Source: Nemertoderma westbladi (lineage: Eukaryota > Xenacoelomorpha > Nemertodermatida > Nemertodermatidae). Taken from it: 36,658 nt of DNA. How positions within the stretch are numbered: the stretch's first letter is position 1; the number at the start of each line of letters is the position of its first letter. A model generated the notes under the pieces. It had not been told where the DNA came from. It saw only the letters and a list, made by a program, of their open reading frames with translations, and searched no databases. The stretch is taken from positions 1-36,658 of the forward strand of contig JAUCBJ010007961.1 of assembly GCA_032718475.1 (NCBI GenBank). The letters are read 5' to 3'. The position numbers and the translations under genes are program-made. Of this stretch, positions 20,401-34,254 are shown one piece after another.

Positions 20401-21370
20401 AAGTTACTATATAATATAACCATGTAAGTTGTTACATTATATAAGTTACTATATAATATAACCATGTAAGTTGTTACATTATATAAGTTACTATATAATA
20501 TAACTATGTATGCTATTACATTATATAAGTTACTATATAATATAACCATGTAAGTTGTTACATTATATAAGTTACTATATATCATAACGATGTAAGTTGT
20601 TACATTATATAAGTTACTATATTACATAACTATGTAAGTTGTTACATTATATAAGTTACTATATAATATAACCATGTAAGTTGTTACATTATATAAGTTA
20701 CTATATAATATAACCATGTAAGTTGTTACATTATATAAGTTACTATATAATATAACTATGTATGCTATTACATTATATAAGTTACTATATAATATAACCA
20801 TGTAAGTTGTTACATTATATAAGTTACTATATAATATAACTATGTATGCTATTACATTATATAAGTTACTATATAATATAACCATGTAAGTTGTTACATT
20901 ATATAAGTTACTATATAACATAACGATGTAAGTTGTTACATTATATAAGTTACTATATAACATAACGATGTAAGTTGTTACATTATATAAGTTACTATAT
21001 AATATAACTATGTATGCTATTACATTATATAAGTTACTATATAACATAACGATGTAAGTTGTTACATTATATAAGTTACTATATAACATAACGATGTAAG
21101 TTGTTACATTATATAAGTTACTATATAATATAACTATGTAAGTTGCTACATTATATAAGTTACTATATAACTTAACGATGTAAGTTGTTACATTATATAA
21201 GTTACTATATAATATAACTATGTATGCTATTACATTATATAAGTTACTATATAATATAACCATGTAAGTTGTTACATTATATAAGTTACTATATATCATA
21301 ACGATGTAAGTTGTTACATTATATAAGTTACTATATAACATAACGATGTAAGTTGTTACATTATATAAGT
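14412..21370. repeat. 42-bp satellite, block A, starting at the exon 14 splice donor
   Basis: The consensus starts AACGATGTAAGTTGTTACAT, continues TATATAAGTTACTATATAAC and closes with AT. About 166 copies by length. Main variants at the junction are AACGATGTAAG, AACCATGTAAG and AACTATGTATGCTATTAC, the last lacking the GTAAGT. Copies are nearly uniform in length, so one minus-strand frame stays open and gives a 14-residue repeat; this is a by-product of 42 being divisible by three. Long identical blocks recur at offsets of 1554 bp (37 units) and 2100 bp (50 units). Confidence 0.97.
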
Positions 21371-21510
21371 GACCCCGCAACGTGATCTTGGTTCTGTTAA
21401 TGTAATTCTGTGAATAACTTTTATATGTATATACACACATATTTATTTATATTTGATATTTTGCATTGATTTTATTGCGGAGATATTTATATTTATTTTT
21501 GGAAACAACT

Positions 21511-24384
21511 ATGGCATCTCTAAATAATATAAAAATTGTATCATGGAATTGCAATTCCATAAAACATCCAACATCGCAGAGAGTCATACAAGACTATTGC
21601 AATGCTGGTTGTGATATTATATTGCTGCAAGAACTTTGTATTCCTAAGCAGGAATTATCTTTGCTGTCCCAATTACACCCACAATACTTAGGTAGTGGGG
21701 TGTCACCAGTATGCAATTCTGCCGGTATACTGTCTGGGCGTCCTTATGGTGGTGTAGCCATCCTGTATAACAATAAAATTTCTCATGCTGTAGAAATTTT
21801 ATCATTTCATAATGAGCGCTTCATTGGTGCGGTTGTTACACTTAGTAATATGGAAAAACTATTAGTAATTAATGTGTACATGCCATATCAGTGTGAAGAT
21901 AACGAAACATCGTATATAAGTTGTCTCGGTGATATTAAATCTATTTTTGAGGATGTAGCATTTACTTACTTGTGTGTAATAGGTGACTTCAATGCTCACC
22001 CTGACCCTAGCCGGTCATTTCACTTGTTTTTAACAGAATGGTGCAATAATGAAGGTCTACAAATATTTGATATCGGTAATTTACCATCCGACACATTTAC
22101 GTATATAAGTGATGCTCACTTGACCACCTCATGGCTTGACCATGTTGTTTGCACTCCCTCTACAGGTAGTTTAATTGAATCCCTTTCAGTGGACTATGTA
22201 TCTTCCATAAGGGATCACATGCCTATAATTGTTAATTTTTCTGTAACTGTGTGCGTCAGCCCCATTACACAGCCTGGCCCTGGTCGGCCCAACCCACACC
22301 AGCCCACTAAATTGGACTGGGCAGCCACCTCTCCAGAGTCCATTGATACTTTCAAGTATCGTGTGAAAACTAATCTTGATATGTATATAATTAACAACAA
22401 TTTATTAAACTGTATGGACACTAAATGTTCGGTTCATAATGACGATATTGATATCTTGTACAATAGTGTTGTATCAATTTTAACTACTTGTGCTGTAGAA
22501 TGTATTAAATCGAATCCCACTGTAAATTGTAACTCCACCCAGCGCCACATTCCAGGCTGGAATGACCTTGTGGAGGAGAAACACAGTGAGGCTCGATTAA
22601 AATTCCTGTGTTGGAGATCTTCTGGGTCTCCAAGGCAGGGGCAAATATTTTCTGATTACCTAAGTGCTAAGGCTAATTTTAAGCGTTCCCTTAGGGCGTG
22701 TAAACGTGAAGAGGATAATATCCGTAACGGTAAAATAGCGAATTCACTATTGTCTAGTGGTGCATCATCAACCACGTTTTGGTCCAATGTGCACAAATGT
22801 TGTTCTAGTACAACTGTATTGCCTAATAAAGTGGGCGATGCTGTTGGTCCCAATCAAATTAGCGATCTGTGGAAGTCTCATTTTCACACTCTACTGAACT
22901 GCGTTAAGGACGATTCCGATAAGGAATTCGTTTCTGAAAAACTTATTGGAACTTCATTTCGTGCAGATTGCATTGTTAGTAATAATGAAATTTTTGAAGC
23001 TATTAATAGCCTATCTATTGGAAAGGCTGTTGGCCCAGACGGGTTACAAGCTGAGCACTTGATTAATGGCTGCTGTGTATCGTTACTTGATATTTTGGCT
23101 GTGCTTATTAATAGTATTTTTGTTCATGGTTATATGCCATCACTCATGATGGAATCCATTATTGTTCCACTTATCAAAGATAAAACAGGTGACCATACTT
23201 GTAAGGACAATTACAGGGGCATTTCAATTGCAACAGGTTTGAGCAAACTTGTAGAAAGCGTTATTTTAGCGCGTAGTTTAGCGCTAATGTATACAACTGA
23301 TAACCAGTTTGGTTTCAAATCCAAACTTGGAACGGAATATTGTATTTACACCCTTAAGGAGATCATAAACTTTTACCTTTCTAGCAACACTCCAGTATAT
23401 GTGTGTATGCTTGATGCCAGTAAAGCGTTTGACCGTGTCAACCACTTTACCCTACTCCGTAAACTTATATTACGAGGTTTTCCATTATATATAGTACGGC
23501 TAATTTTGTTTTGGTATCGATCCCAACTCATGTATGTTATGTGGGGTGGTATTTTTTCTGCCAAATTTATGGTGACTAATGGAACGAAACAGGGAGGTAT
23601 ACTCTCGCCGTTGCTGTATAATGTATATATTGACGATCTGAGTAAGGAGCTCACAGAGGCTGGTGTTGGTTGTTATGTCGACTGCATCAGATTGAACCAT
23701 ATATGTTATGCTGATGATATGTGCCTGATTTCGAATTCTATTTTCGGTTTACAACGGTTAATTGACATTGCCGTTAAATATGCTGATATTAATTCAATTA
23801 TATTTAACACGAAAAAGTCTAAGTGTTTATACTTCCTCCCGAAAGGATCGTCAGTTATTCGGCGCCCTAATGTGTTTCTGTATGGTGTTGCTATTGAAAT
23901 TGTAAATAAATTCAATTATTTAGGCCATATTTTACATTGTACAATGGATGATGACTATGATATTCTTAACCAAACTTGTAAGTTATATTCTAGAGCTAAT
24001 TTTATTATTAGGAAATTTAGCGGCTGTGCAAATAATGTAAAAGTGCAATTGTTCCGTGCATTCTGTACCCCGATTTATTGTAATGCCTTATGGGCTAGGC
24101 GTAATTACTCAGATCGTATCCACAGTAAACTTAAAGTAGCCTATAATAATTGCGCAAGGCGATTATTTGGGTTACCAAGAGTTACTGATGGACAGACATC
24201 GAGTATTTCACTAGCGCTCGGTATGTTGAATATACCATTATTTATACATATCAGATATAGATCAGTAATCAGTCTATTTGATCGTATAAACAAGATAGAT
24301 AATACACTATTGCAAGCATTAAATACGGCAGTAGTTAAGATATCACGAATACGTGAAATGAAAGACCCTGTATTTCTAACCTAA
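21511..24384 (+). CDS. Retrotransposon endonuclease-reverse transcriptase (ORF2-like)
   Basis: 957 codons from the ATG at 21511. The N-terminal AP-endonuclease domain (about 1-245) shows IVSWNCNS, LLQEL, YGGVAILYN, INVYMPY, GDFNAH (about 158), SWLDHVV and RDHMP (Asp about 235). The central reverse transcriptase shows GKAVGPDGLQAEHL, DNYRGISI, LDASKAFDRVNH (about 634-645), NGTKQGGILSPLLYNVY and the catalytic YADD at 733-736. The C-terminal part (to 957) has no RNase H motif that I can see. It nicks target DNA and copies its RNA into it. Clade is within the APE non-LTR group (CR1/L2/Jockey-like); I cannot place it more finely. All catalytic motifs are intact. Confidence 0.93.
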   Translation: MASLNNIKIVSWNCNSIKHPTSQRVIQDYCNAGCDIILLQELCIPKQELSLLSQLHPQYLGSGVSPVCNSAGILSGRPYGGVAILYNNKISHAVEILSFHNERFIGAVVTLSNMEKLLVINVYMPYQCEDNETSYISCLGDIKSIFEDVAFTYLCVIGDFNAHPDPSRSFHLFLTEWCNNEGLQIFDIGNLPSDTFTYISDAHLTTSWLDHVVCTPSTGSLIESLSVDYVSSIRDHMPIIVNFSVTVCVSPITQPGPGRPNPHQPTKLDWAATSPESIDTFKYRVKTNLDMYIINNNLLNCMDTKCSVHNDDIDILYNSVVSILTTCAVECIKSNPTVNCNSTQRHIPGWNDLVEEKHSEARLKFLCWRSSGSPRQGQIFSDYLSAKANFKRSLRACKREEDNIRNGKIANSLLSSGASSTTFWSNVHKCCSSTTVLPNKVGDAVGPNQISDLWKSHFHTLLNCVKDDSDKEFVSEKLIGTSFRADCIVSNNEIFEAINSLSIGKAVGPDGLQAEHLINGCCVSLLDILAVLINSIFVHGYMPSLMMESIIVPLIKDKTGDHTCKDNYRGISIATGLSKLVESVILARSLALMYTTDNQFGFKSKLGTEYCIYTLKEIINFYLSSNTPVYVCMLDASKAFDRVNHFTLLRKLILRGFPLYIVRLILFWYRSQLMYVMWGGIFSAKFMVTNGTKQGGILSPLLYNVYIDDLSKELTEAGVGCYVDCIRLNHICYADDMCLISNSIFGLQRLIDIAVKYADINSIIFNTKKSKCLYFLPKGSSVIRRPNVFLYGVAIEIVNKFNYLGHILHCTMDDDYDILNQTCKLYSRANFIIRKFSGCANNVKVQLFRAFCTPIYCNALWARRNYSDRIHSKLKVAYNNCARRLFGLPRVTDGQTSSISLALGMLNIPLFIHIRYRSVISLFDRINKIDNTLLQALNTAVVKISRIREMKDPVFLT

Positions 24385-24546
24385 ATGTGTATAATCGCGA
24401 ACAATATGAGTAAATAGTTATTGTTTTTCTTCTTTTTTCTTTTTTCTTTTTAATAATATATTCATAGAAGTTAGTTACCATGTTGTATGATATATATATT
24501 TTGTGATCATATATATTAAATAATTTTACTATGTGCAATTGCATGA

Positions 24547-24552
24547 AATAAA
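24547..24552 (+). terminator. AATAAA polyadenylation signal of the retrotransposon
   Basis: AATAAA lies ~20 bp before the element's 3' end and just before the TAA-rich tail, the usual position for an element-encoded poly(A) signal. Confidence 0.6.
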
Positions 24553-24570
24553 GAATATAATAATATAATA

Positions 24571-27500
24571 ATAAGTTACTATATAATGTAACTATGTATG
24601 CTATTACATTATATAAGTTACTATATAATATAACGATGTAAGTTGTTACATTATATAAGTTACTATATAATATAACTATGTATGCTATTACATTATATAA
24701 GTTACTATATAACATAACGATGTAAGTTGTTACATTATATAAGTTACTATATATCATAACGATGTAAGTTGTTACATTATATAAGTTACTATATTACATA
24801 ACTATGTAAGTTGTTACATTATATAAGTTACTATATAATATAACCATGTAAGTTGTTACATTATATAAGTTACTATATATCATAACGATGTAAGTTGTTA
24901 CATTATATAAGTTACTATATAACATAACGATGTAAGTTGTTACATTATATAAGTTACTATATAATATAACTATGTATGCTATTACATTATATAAGTTACT
25001 ATATAATATAACCATGTAAGTTGTTACATTATATAAGTTACTATATATCATAACGATGTAAGTTGTTACATTATATAAGTTACTATATTACATAACTATG
25101 TAAGTTGTTACATTATATAAGTTACTATATAATATAACCATGTAAGTTGTTACATTATATAAGTTACTATATATCATAACGATGTAAGTTGTTACATTAT
25201 ATAAGTTACTATATAATATAACTATGTAAGTTGCTACATTATATAAGTTACTATATAACTTAACGATGTAAGTTGTTACATTATATAAGTTACTATATAA
25301 TATAACTATGTATGCTATTACATTATATAAGTTACTATATAATATAACCATGTAAGTTGTTACATTATATAAGTTACTATATATCATAACTATGTAAGTT
25401 GTTACATTATATAATATAAGTTACTATATAATATAACCATGTAAGTTGTTACATTATATAAGTTACTATATAACTTAACGATGTAAGTTGCTACATTATA
25501 TAAGTTACTATATAACTTAACGATGTAAGTTGCTACATTATATAAGTTACTATATAACTTAACGATGTAAGTTGCTACATTATATAAGTTACTATATAAC
25601 TTAACGATGTAAGTTGTTACATTATATAAGTTACTATATAATATAACCATGTAAGTTGTTACATTATATAAGTTACTATATAATATAACTATGTATGCTA
25701 TTACATTATATAAGTTACTATATAATATAACCATGTAAGTTGTTACATTATATAAGTTACTATATATCATAACTATGTAGGTTGTTACATTATATAATAT
25801 AAGTTACTATATAATATAACCATGTAAGTTGTTACATTATATATGTTACTATATATCATAACGATGTAAGTTGTTACATTATATAAGTTACTATATAATA
25901 TAACTATGTAAGTTGCTACATTATATAAGTTACTATATAACTTAACGATGTAAGTTGTTACATTATATAAGTTACTATATAATATAACTATGTATGCTAT
26001 TACATTATATAAGTTACTATATAATATAACCATGTAAGTTGTTACATTATATAAGTTACTATATATCATAACGATGTAAGTTGTTACATTATATAAGTTA
26101 CTATATAATATAACTATGTAAGTTGCTACATTATATAAGTTACTATATAACTTAACGATGTAAGTTGTTACATTATATAAGTTACTATATATCATAACGA
26201 TGTAAGTTGTTACATTATATAAGTTACTATATAATATAACGATGTAAGTTGTTACATGATATCAGTTACTATATAACTTAACGATGTAAGTTGTTACATT
26301 ATATAAGTTACTATATATCATAACGATGTAAGTTGTTACATTATATAAGTTACTATATAATATAACGATGTAAGTTGTTACATTATATAAGTTACTATAT
26401 AGCTTAACGATGTAAGTTGTTACATTATATAAGTTACTATATATCATAACGATGTAAGTTGTTACATTATATAAGTTACTATATAATATAACTATGTAAG
26501 TTGCTACATTATATAAGTTACTATATAACTTAACGATGTAAGTTGTTACATTATATAAGTTACTATATATCATAACGATGTAAGTTGTTACATTATATAA
26601 GTTACTATATAATATAACGATGTAAGTTGTTACATTATATAAGTTACTATATAACTTAACGATGTAAGTTGTTACATTATATAAGTTACTATATATCATA
26701 ACGATGTAAGTTGTTACATTATATAAGTTACTATATAATATAACGATGTAAGTTGTTACATTATATAAGTTACTATATAACTTAACGATGTAAGTTGTTA
26801 CATTATATAAGTTACTATATATCATAACGATGTAAGTTGTTACATTATATCAGTTACTATATATTATAACGATGTAAGTTGTTACATTATATAAGTTACT
26901 ATATAACTTAACGATGTAAGTTGTTACATTATATAAGTTACTATATATCATAACTATGTAAGTTGTTACATTATATAATATAAGTTACTATATAATATAA
27001 CCATGTAAGTTGTTACATTATATAAGTTACTATATATCATAACGATGTAAGTTGTTACATTATATAAGTTACTATATAATATAACTATGTAAGTTGCTAC
27101 ATTATATAAGTTACTATATAACTTAACGATGTAAGTTGTTACATTATATAAGTTACTATATAATATAACTATGTATGCTATTACATTATATAAGTTACTA
27201 TATAATATAACCATGTAAGTTGTTACATTATATAAGTTACTATATATCATAACGATGTAAGTTGTTACATTATATAAGTTACTATATAATATAACTATGT
27301 AAGTTGCTACATTATATAAGTTACTATATAACTTAACGATATAAGTTGTTACATTATATAAGTTACTATATATCATAACGATGTAAGTTGTTACATTATA
27401 TAAGTTACTATATAATATAACCATGTAAGTTGTTACATTATATAAGTTACTATATATCATAACGATGTAAGTTGTTACATTATATAAGTTACTATATATC

Positions 27501-30500
27501 ATAACGATGTAAGTTGTTACATTATATCAGTTACTATATAATATAACGATGTAAGTTGTTACATTATATAAGTTACTATATAACTTAACGATGTAAGTTG
27601 TTACATTATATAAGTTACTATATATCATAACGATGTAAGTTGTTACATTATATAAGTTACTATATATCATAACGATGTAAGTTGTTACATTATATCAGTT
27701 ACTATATAATATAACTATGTATGCTATTACATTATATAAGTTACTATATAACTTAACGATGTAAGTTGTTACATTATATAAGTTACTATATATCATAACG
27801 ATGTAAGTTGTTACATTATATAAGTTACTATATATCATAACGATGTAAGTTGTTACATTATATCAGTTACTATATAATATAACGATGTAAGTTGTTACAT
27901 TATATAAGTTACTATATAACTTAACGATGTAAGTTGTTACATTATATAAGTTACTATATATCATAACGATGTAAGTTGTTACATTATATAAGTTACTATA
28001 TATCATAACGATGTAAGTTGTTACATTATATCAGTTACTATATAATATAACGATGTAAGTTGTTACATTATATAAGTTACTATATAACTTAACCATGTAA
28101 GTTGTTACATTATATAAGTTACTATAAAACATAACGATGTAAGTTGTTACATTATATAAGTTACTATATAACATAACTATGTAAGTTGTTACATTATATA
28201 AGTTACTATATATCATAACGATGTAAGTTGTTACATTATATAAGTTACTATAAAACATAACGATGTAAGTTGTTACATTATATAAGTTACTATAAAACAT
28301 AACGATGTAAGTTGTTACATTATATAAGTTACTATATATCATTACCATGTAAGTTGTTACATTATATAAGTTACTATAAAACATAACGAGTAAGTTGTTA
28401 CATTATATAAGTTACTATATATCATAACCATGTAAGTTGTTACATTATATAAGTTACTATAAAACATAACGATGTAAGTTGTTACATTATATAAGTTACT
28501 ATATATCATTACCATGTAAGTTGTTACATTATATAAGTTACTATAAAACATAACGATGTAAGTTGTTACATTATATAAGTTACTATAAAACATAACGATG
28601 TAAGTTGTTACATTATATAAGTTACTATAAAACATAACGATGTAAGTTGTTACATTATATAAGTTACTATATATCATTACCATGTAAGTTGCTACATTAT
28701 ATAAGTTACTATAAAACATAACGATGTAAGTTGTTACATTATATAAGTTACTATATATCATAACCATGTAAGTTGTTACATTATATAAGTTACTATAAAA
28801 CATAACGATGTAAGTTGTTACATTATATAAGTTACTATATATCATTACCATGTAAGTTGCTACATTATATAAGTTACTATATAACTTAACGATGTAAGTT
28901 GTTACATTATATAAGTTACTATATAACTTAACGATGTAAGTTGTTACATTATATAAGTTACTATATAATATAACCATGTAAGTTGTTACATTATATAAGT
29001 TACTATATAATATAACTATGTATGCTATTACATTATATAAGTTACTATATAATATAACCATGTAAGTTGTTACATTATATAAGTTACTATATATCATAAC
29101 TATGTAGGTTGTTACATTATATAATATAAGTTACTATATAATATAACCATGTAAGTTGTTACATTATATAAGTTACTATATATCATAACGATGTAAGTTG
29201 TTACATTATATAAGTTACTATATAATATAACTATGTAAGTTGCTACATTATATAAGTTACTATATAACTTAACGATGTAAGTTGTTACATTATATAAGTT
29301 ACTATATAATATAACTATGTATGCTATTACATTATATAAGTTACTATATAATATAACCATGTAAGTTGTTACATTATATAAGTTACTATATATCATAACG
29401 ATGTAAGTTGTTACATTATATAAGTTACTATATAATATAACTATGTAAGTTGCTACATTATATAAGTTACTATATAACTTAACGATGTAAGTTGTTACAT
29501 TATATAAGTTACTATATATCATAACGATGTAAGTTGTTACATTATATAAGTTACTATATAATATAACGATGTAAGTTGTTACATTATATAAGTTACTATA
29601 TAACTTAACGATGTAAGTTGTTACATTATATAAGTTACTATATATCATAACGATGTAAGTTGTTACATTATATAAGTTACTATATAATATAACGATGTAA
29701 GTTGTTACATTATATAAGTTACTATATAGCTTAACGATGTAAGTTGTTACATTATATAAGTTACTATATATCATAACGATGTAAGTTGTTACATTATATA
29801 AGTTACTATATAATATAACTATGTAAGTTGCTACATTATATAAGTTACTATATAACTTAACGATGTAAGTTGTTACATTATATAAGTTACTATATATCAT
29901 AACGATGTAAGTTGTTACATTATATAAGTTACTATATAATATAACGATGTAAGTTGTTACATTATATAAGTTACTATATAACTTAACGATGTAAGTTGTT
30001 ACATTATATAAGTTACTATATATCATAACGATGTAAGTTGTTACATTATATAAGTTACTATATAATATAACGATGTAAGTTGTTACATTATATAAGTTAC
30101 TATATAACTTAACGATGTAAGTTGTTACATTATATAAGTTACTATATATCATAACGATGTAAGTTGTTACATTATATCAGTTACTATATAATATAACGAT
30201 GTAAGTTGTTACATTATATAAGTTACTATATAACTTAACGATGTAAGTTGTTACATTATATAAGTTACTATATATCATAACTATGTAAGTTGTTACATTA
30301 TATAATATAAGTTACTATATAATATAACCATGTAAGTTGTTACATTATATAAGTTACTATATATCATAACGATGTAAGTTGTTACATTATATAAGTTACT
30401 ATATAATATAACTATGTAAGTTGCTACATTATATAAGTTACTATATAACTTAACGATGTAAGTTGTTACATTATATAAGTTACTATATAATATAACTATG

Positions 30501-33500
30501 TATGCTATTACATTATATAAGTTACTATATAATATAACCATGTAAGTTGTTACATTATATAAGTTACTATATATCATAACGATGTAAGTTGTTACATTAT
30601 ATAAGTTACTATATAATATAACTATGTAAGTTGCTACATTATATAAGTTACTATATAACTTAACGATGTAAGTTGTTACATTATATAAGTTACTATATAT
30701 CATAACGATGTAAGTTGTTACATTATATAAGTTACTATATAATATAACCATGTAAGTTGTTACATTATATAAGTTACTATATATCATAACGATGTAAGTT
30801 GTTACATTATATAAGTTACTATATATCATAACGATGTAAGTTGTTACATTATATCAGTTACTATATAATATAACGATGTAAGTTGTTACATTATATAAGT
30901 TACTATATAACTTAACGATGTAAGTTGTTACATTATATAAGTTACTATATATCATAACGATGTAAGTTGTTACATTATATAAGTTACTATATATCATAAC
31001 GATGTAAGTTGTTACATTATATCAGTTACTATATAATATAACGATGTAAGTTGTTACATTATATAAGTTACTATATAACTTAACGATGTAAGTTGTTACA
31101 TTATATAAGTTACTATATATCATAACGATGTAAGTTGTTACATTATATAAGTTACTATATATCATAACGATGTAAGTTGTTACATTATATCAGTTACTAT
31201 ATAATATAACGATGTAAGTTGTTACATTATATAAGTTACTATATAACTTAACGATGTAAGTTGTTACATTATATAAGTTACTATATATCATAACGATGTA
31301 AGTTGTTACATTATATAAGTTACTATATATCATAACGATGTAAGTTGTTACATTATATCAGTTACTATATAATATAACGATGTAAGTTGTTACATTATAT
31401 AAGTTACTATATAACTTAACGATGTAAGTTGTTACATTATATAAGTTACTATATATCATAACGATGTAAGTTGTTACATTATATAAGTTACTATATATCA
31501 TAACGATGTAAGTTGTTACATTATATCAGTTACTATATAATATAACGATGTAAGTTGTTACATTATATAAGTTACTATATAACTTAACGATGTAAGTTGT
31601 TACATTATATAAGTTACTATAAAACATAACGATGTAAGTTGTTACATTATATAAGTTACTATATAACATAACTATGTAAGTTGTTACATTATATAAGTTA
31701 CTATATATCATAACGATGTAAGTTGTTACATTATATAAGTTACTATAAAACATAACGATGTAAGTTGTTACATTATATAAGTTACTATAAAACATAACGA
31801 TGTAAGTTGTTACATTATATAAGTTACTATATATCATTACCATGTAAGTTGTTACATTATATAAGTTACTATAAAACATAACGATGTAAGTTGTTACATT
31901 ATATAAGTTACTATATATCATAACCATGTAAGTTGTTACATTATATAAGTTACTATAAAACATAACGATGTAAGTTGTTACATTATATAAGTTACTATAT
32001 ATCATTACCATGTAAGTTGTTACATTATATAAGTTACAATAAAGCATAACGATGTAAGTTGTTACATTATATAAGTTACTATAAAACATAACGATGTAAG
32101 TTGTTACATTATATAAGTTACTATATAACATAACGATGTAAGTTGTTACATTATATAAGTTACTATATATCATAACCATGTAAGTTGTTACATTATATAA
32201 GTTACTATAAAACATAACGATGTAAGTTGTTACATTATATAAGTTACTATATATCATTACCATGTAAGTTGTTACATTATATAAGTTACTATAAAACATA
32301 ACGATGTAAGTTGTTACATTATATAAGTTACTATAAAACATAACGATGTAAGTTGTTACATTATATAAGTTACTATATATCATAACGATGTAAGTTGTTA
32401 CATTATATAAGTTACTATATATCATAACGATGTAAGTTGTTACATTATATAAGTTACTATATATCATAACGATGTAAGTTGCTACATTATATAAGTTACT
32501 ATATAACTTAACGATGTAAGTTGTTACATTATATAAGTTACTATAAAACATAACGATGTAAGTTGTTACATTATATAAGTTACTATATAACATAACTATG
32601 TAAGTTGTTACATTATATAAGTTACTATATATCATAACGATGTAAGTTGTTACATTATATAAGTTACTATAATATAACTATGTATGCTATTACATTATAT
32701 AAGTTACTATATAATATAACCATGTAAGTTGCTACATTATATAAGTTACTATATAACTTAACGATGTAAGTTGTTACATTATATAAGTTACTATAAAACA
32801 TAACGATGTAAGTTGTTACATTATATAAGTTACTATATATCATAACGATGTAAGTTGTTACATTATATAAGTTACTATAAAACATAACGATGTAAGTTGT
32901 TACATTATATAAGTTACTATAAAACATAACGATGTAAGTTGTTACATTATATAAGTTACTATATATCATTACCATGTAAGTTGTTACATTATATAAGTTA
33001 CTATAAAACATAACGATGTAAGTTGTTACATTATATAAGTTACTATATATCATAACCATGTAAGTTGTTACATTATATAAGTTACTATAAAACATAACGA
33101 TGTAAGTTGTTACATTATATAAGTTACTATATATCATTACCATGTAAGTTGTTACATTATATAAGTTACTATAAAACATAACGATGTAAGTTGTTACATT
33201 ATATAAGTTACTATAAAACATAACGATGTAAGTTGTTACATTATATAAGTTACTATATAACATAACGATGTAAGTTGTTACATTATATAAGTTACTATAT
33301 ATCATAACCATGTAAGTTGTTACATTATATAAGTTACTATAAAACATAACGATGTAAGTTGTTACATTATATAAGTTACTATATATCATTACCATGTAAG
33401 TTGTTACATTATATAAGTTACTATAAAACATAACGATGTAAGTTGTTACATTATATAAGTTACTATAAAACATAACGATGTAAGTTGTTACATTATATAA

Positions 33501-33690
33501 GTTAGTATATAACATAACGATGTAAGTTGTTACATTATATAAGTTACTATATAATATAACCATGTAAGTTGTTACTTTATATAAGTTACTATAAAACATA
33601 ACGATGTAAGTTGTTACATTATATAAGTTACTATAAAACATAACGATGTAAGTTGTTACATTATATAAGTTACTATATATCATAACCATG
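24571..33690. repeat. 42-bp satellite, block B, with higher-order structure
   Basis: About 217 copies by length. Variant order is regionally organised. A 168-bp tetramer marked by TATATCAGTTAC recurs near 27526, 27694, 27862 and 28030, and again near 30851, 31019, 31187, 31355 and 31523. A stretch of about 1.9 kb from ~25.6 kb recurs at an offset of 3327 bp, including a rare 5-bp insertion (TTATATAATATAAG) near 25793/29120 and 26972/30299. From ~28.1 to 28.9 kb and again from ~31.6 to 33.7 kb the variants TATAAAACATAACG and TATCATTACC alternate. Growth by unequal exchange of blocks is the natural reading. Confidence 0.96.
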
Positions 33691-33695
33691 TAATA

Positions 33696-33730
33696 GGTCA
33701 TGTCCAGTCCATGTAACCATGGACATGACC
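33696..33730. other. Hairpin at the satellite edge
   Basis: GGTCATGTCC (33696-33705) and GGACATGACC (33721-33730) form a perfect 10-bp inverted repeat with a 15-base loop. It sits exactly where the satellite stops, before a short CCATAACCATGTC-type stretch that leads to the inverted-repeat element. Confidence 0.8.
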
Positions 33731-33767
33731 ATAACCATGTCAATCATAACCATTTAATATCATTAAT

Positions 33768-33890
33768 AATATGTAACAATATCTGAATTTCATTGAGAAA
33801 CAGCTGAGATATAAGCGTTCAAAGATTGCAAGAATTATCGTTCGCTGAAGGCCATTTATTCTATTAAATAAATACACAATATTCTGGAAT
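33768..33890 (+). repeat. Left terminal inverted repeat
   Basis: Begins AATATGTAACAATATCTGAA and runs through GAGAAACAGCTGAGATATAA, GATTGCAAGAATTATCGTTC and AATAAATACACAA. Matches the reverse complement of the right repeat with about six substitutions and no gaps. Confidence 0.9.
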
Positions 33891-34134
33891 ATTTTGTTTA
33901 AGTATGAATAGCTACGCAATAGATATATTGGATAGGAATACCGCTGTTGCCAACCAACTTATAAAATGAACTGATATTATTATGTTATATAACGTATGTA
34001 TGTTTCAAATATTTTGTTAAATAAGTTGACATTATCACAATTAATATAAAAGGAATTAAAATTAATATAAACACCCAAGAGTTGCATATTTCTAGTAGTG
34101 ACGGCTGAATGAATAGAGTTTGTAAAGTGTACAT

Positions 34135-34254
34135 CTAATATTCCTCCTCTCCCTCCTCATCTTCGGCTTCACCACTATCAACTCCAACCTCCTCGTAATA
34201 CTTATCCAGAGCAGCGAGATCCTCAAGAGCCTCGCTGAATTCTCCCTCTTCTAA
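34135..34254 (-). pseudogene. Captured 3' end of an alpha-tubulin gene
   Basis: The minus strand encodes 39 residues and a [23 protein letters not shown] then [19 protein letters not shown]. This is the alpha-tubulin C-terminal helix and acidic tail, including the final EEY whose tyrosine is removed and re-added in working tubulins. The frame is open and undamaged for 120 bp, then homology is lost abruptly at about 34255-34266 where retroelement sequence begins. The rest of tubulin (over 400 residues) is absent, so this is a fragment, not a gene. About 240 bp between it and the left inverted repeat may be tubulin 3' UTR but cannot be identified. Confidence 0.88.

Larger units (their letters stand above)
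21371..24570 (+). mobile_element. APE-type non-LTR retrotransposon inserted in the satellite
   Basis: About 3.2 kb of non-satellite DNA flanked by ATAAGT on both sides (21365-21370 and 24571-24576), a probable 6-bp target duplication. Parts: ~140 bp of 5' leader, one intact ORF, a 3' region with a pyrimidine tract (about 24419-24452), an AATAAA at 24547-24552 and a TAATAATAT-type tail rather than pure poly(A), as in some I/CR1-like elements. No separate ORF1 is present, so it is either a single-ORF element or 5' truncated. The intact ORF points to a recent insertion, later than the local satellite expansion. Confidence 0.9.

Noticed and set aside
34135-34254. A functional alpha-tubulin gene
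   Set aside because: Only the last 39 codons are present and they abut retroelement sequence; no upstream tubulin exon is found in the window.
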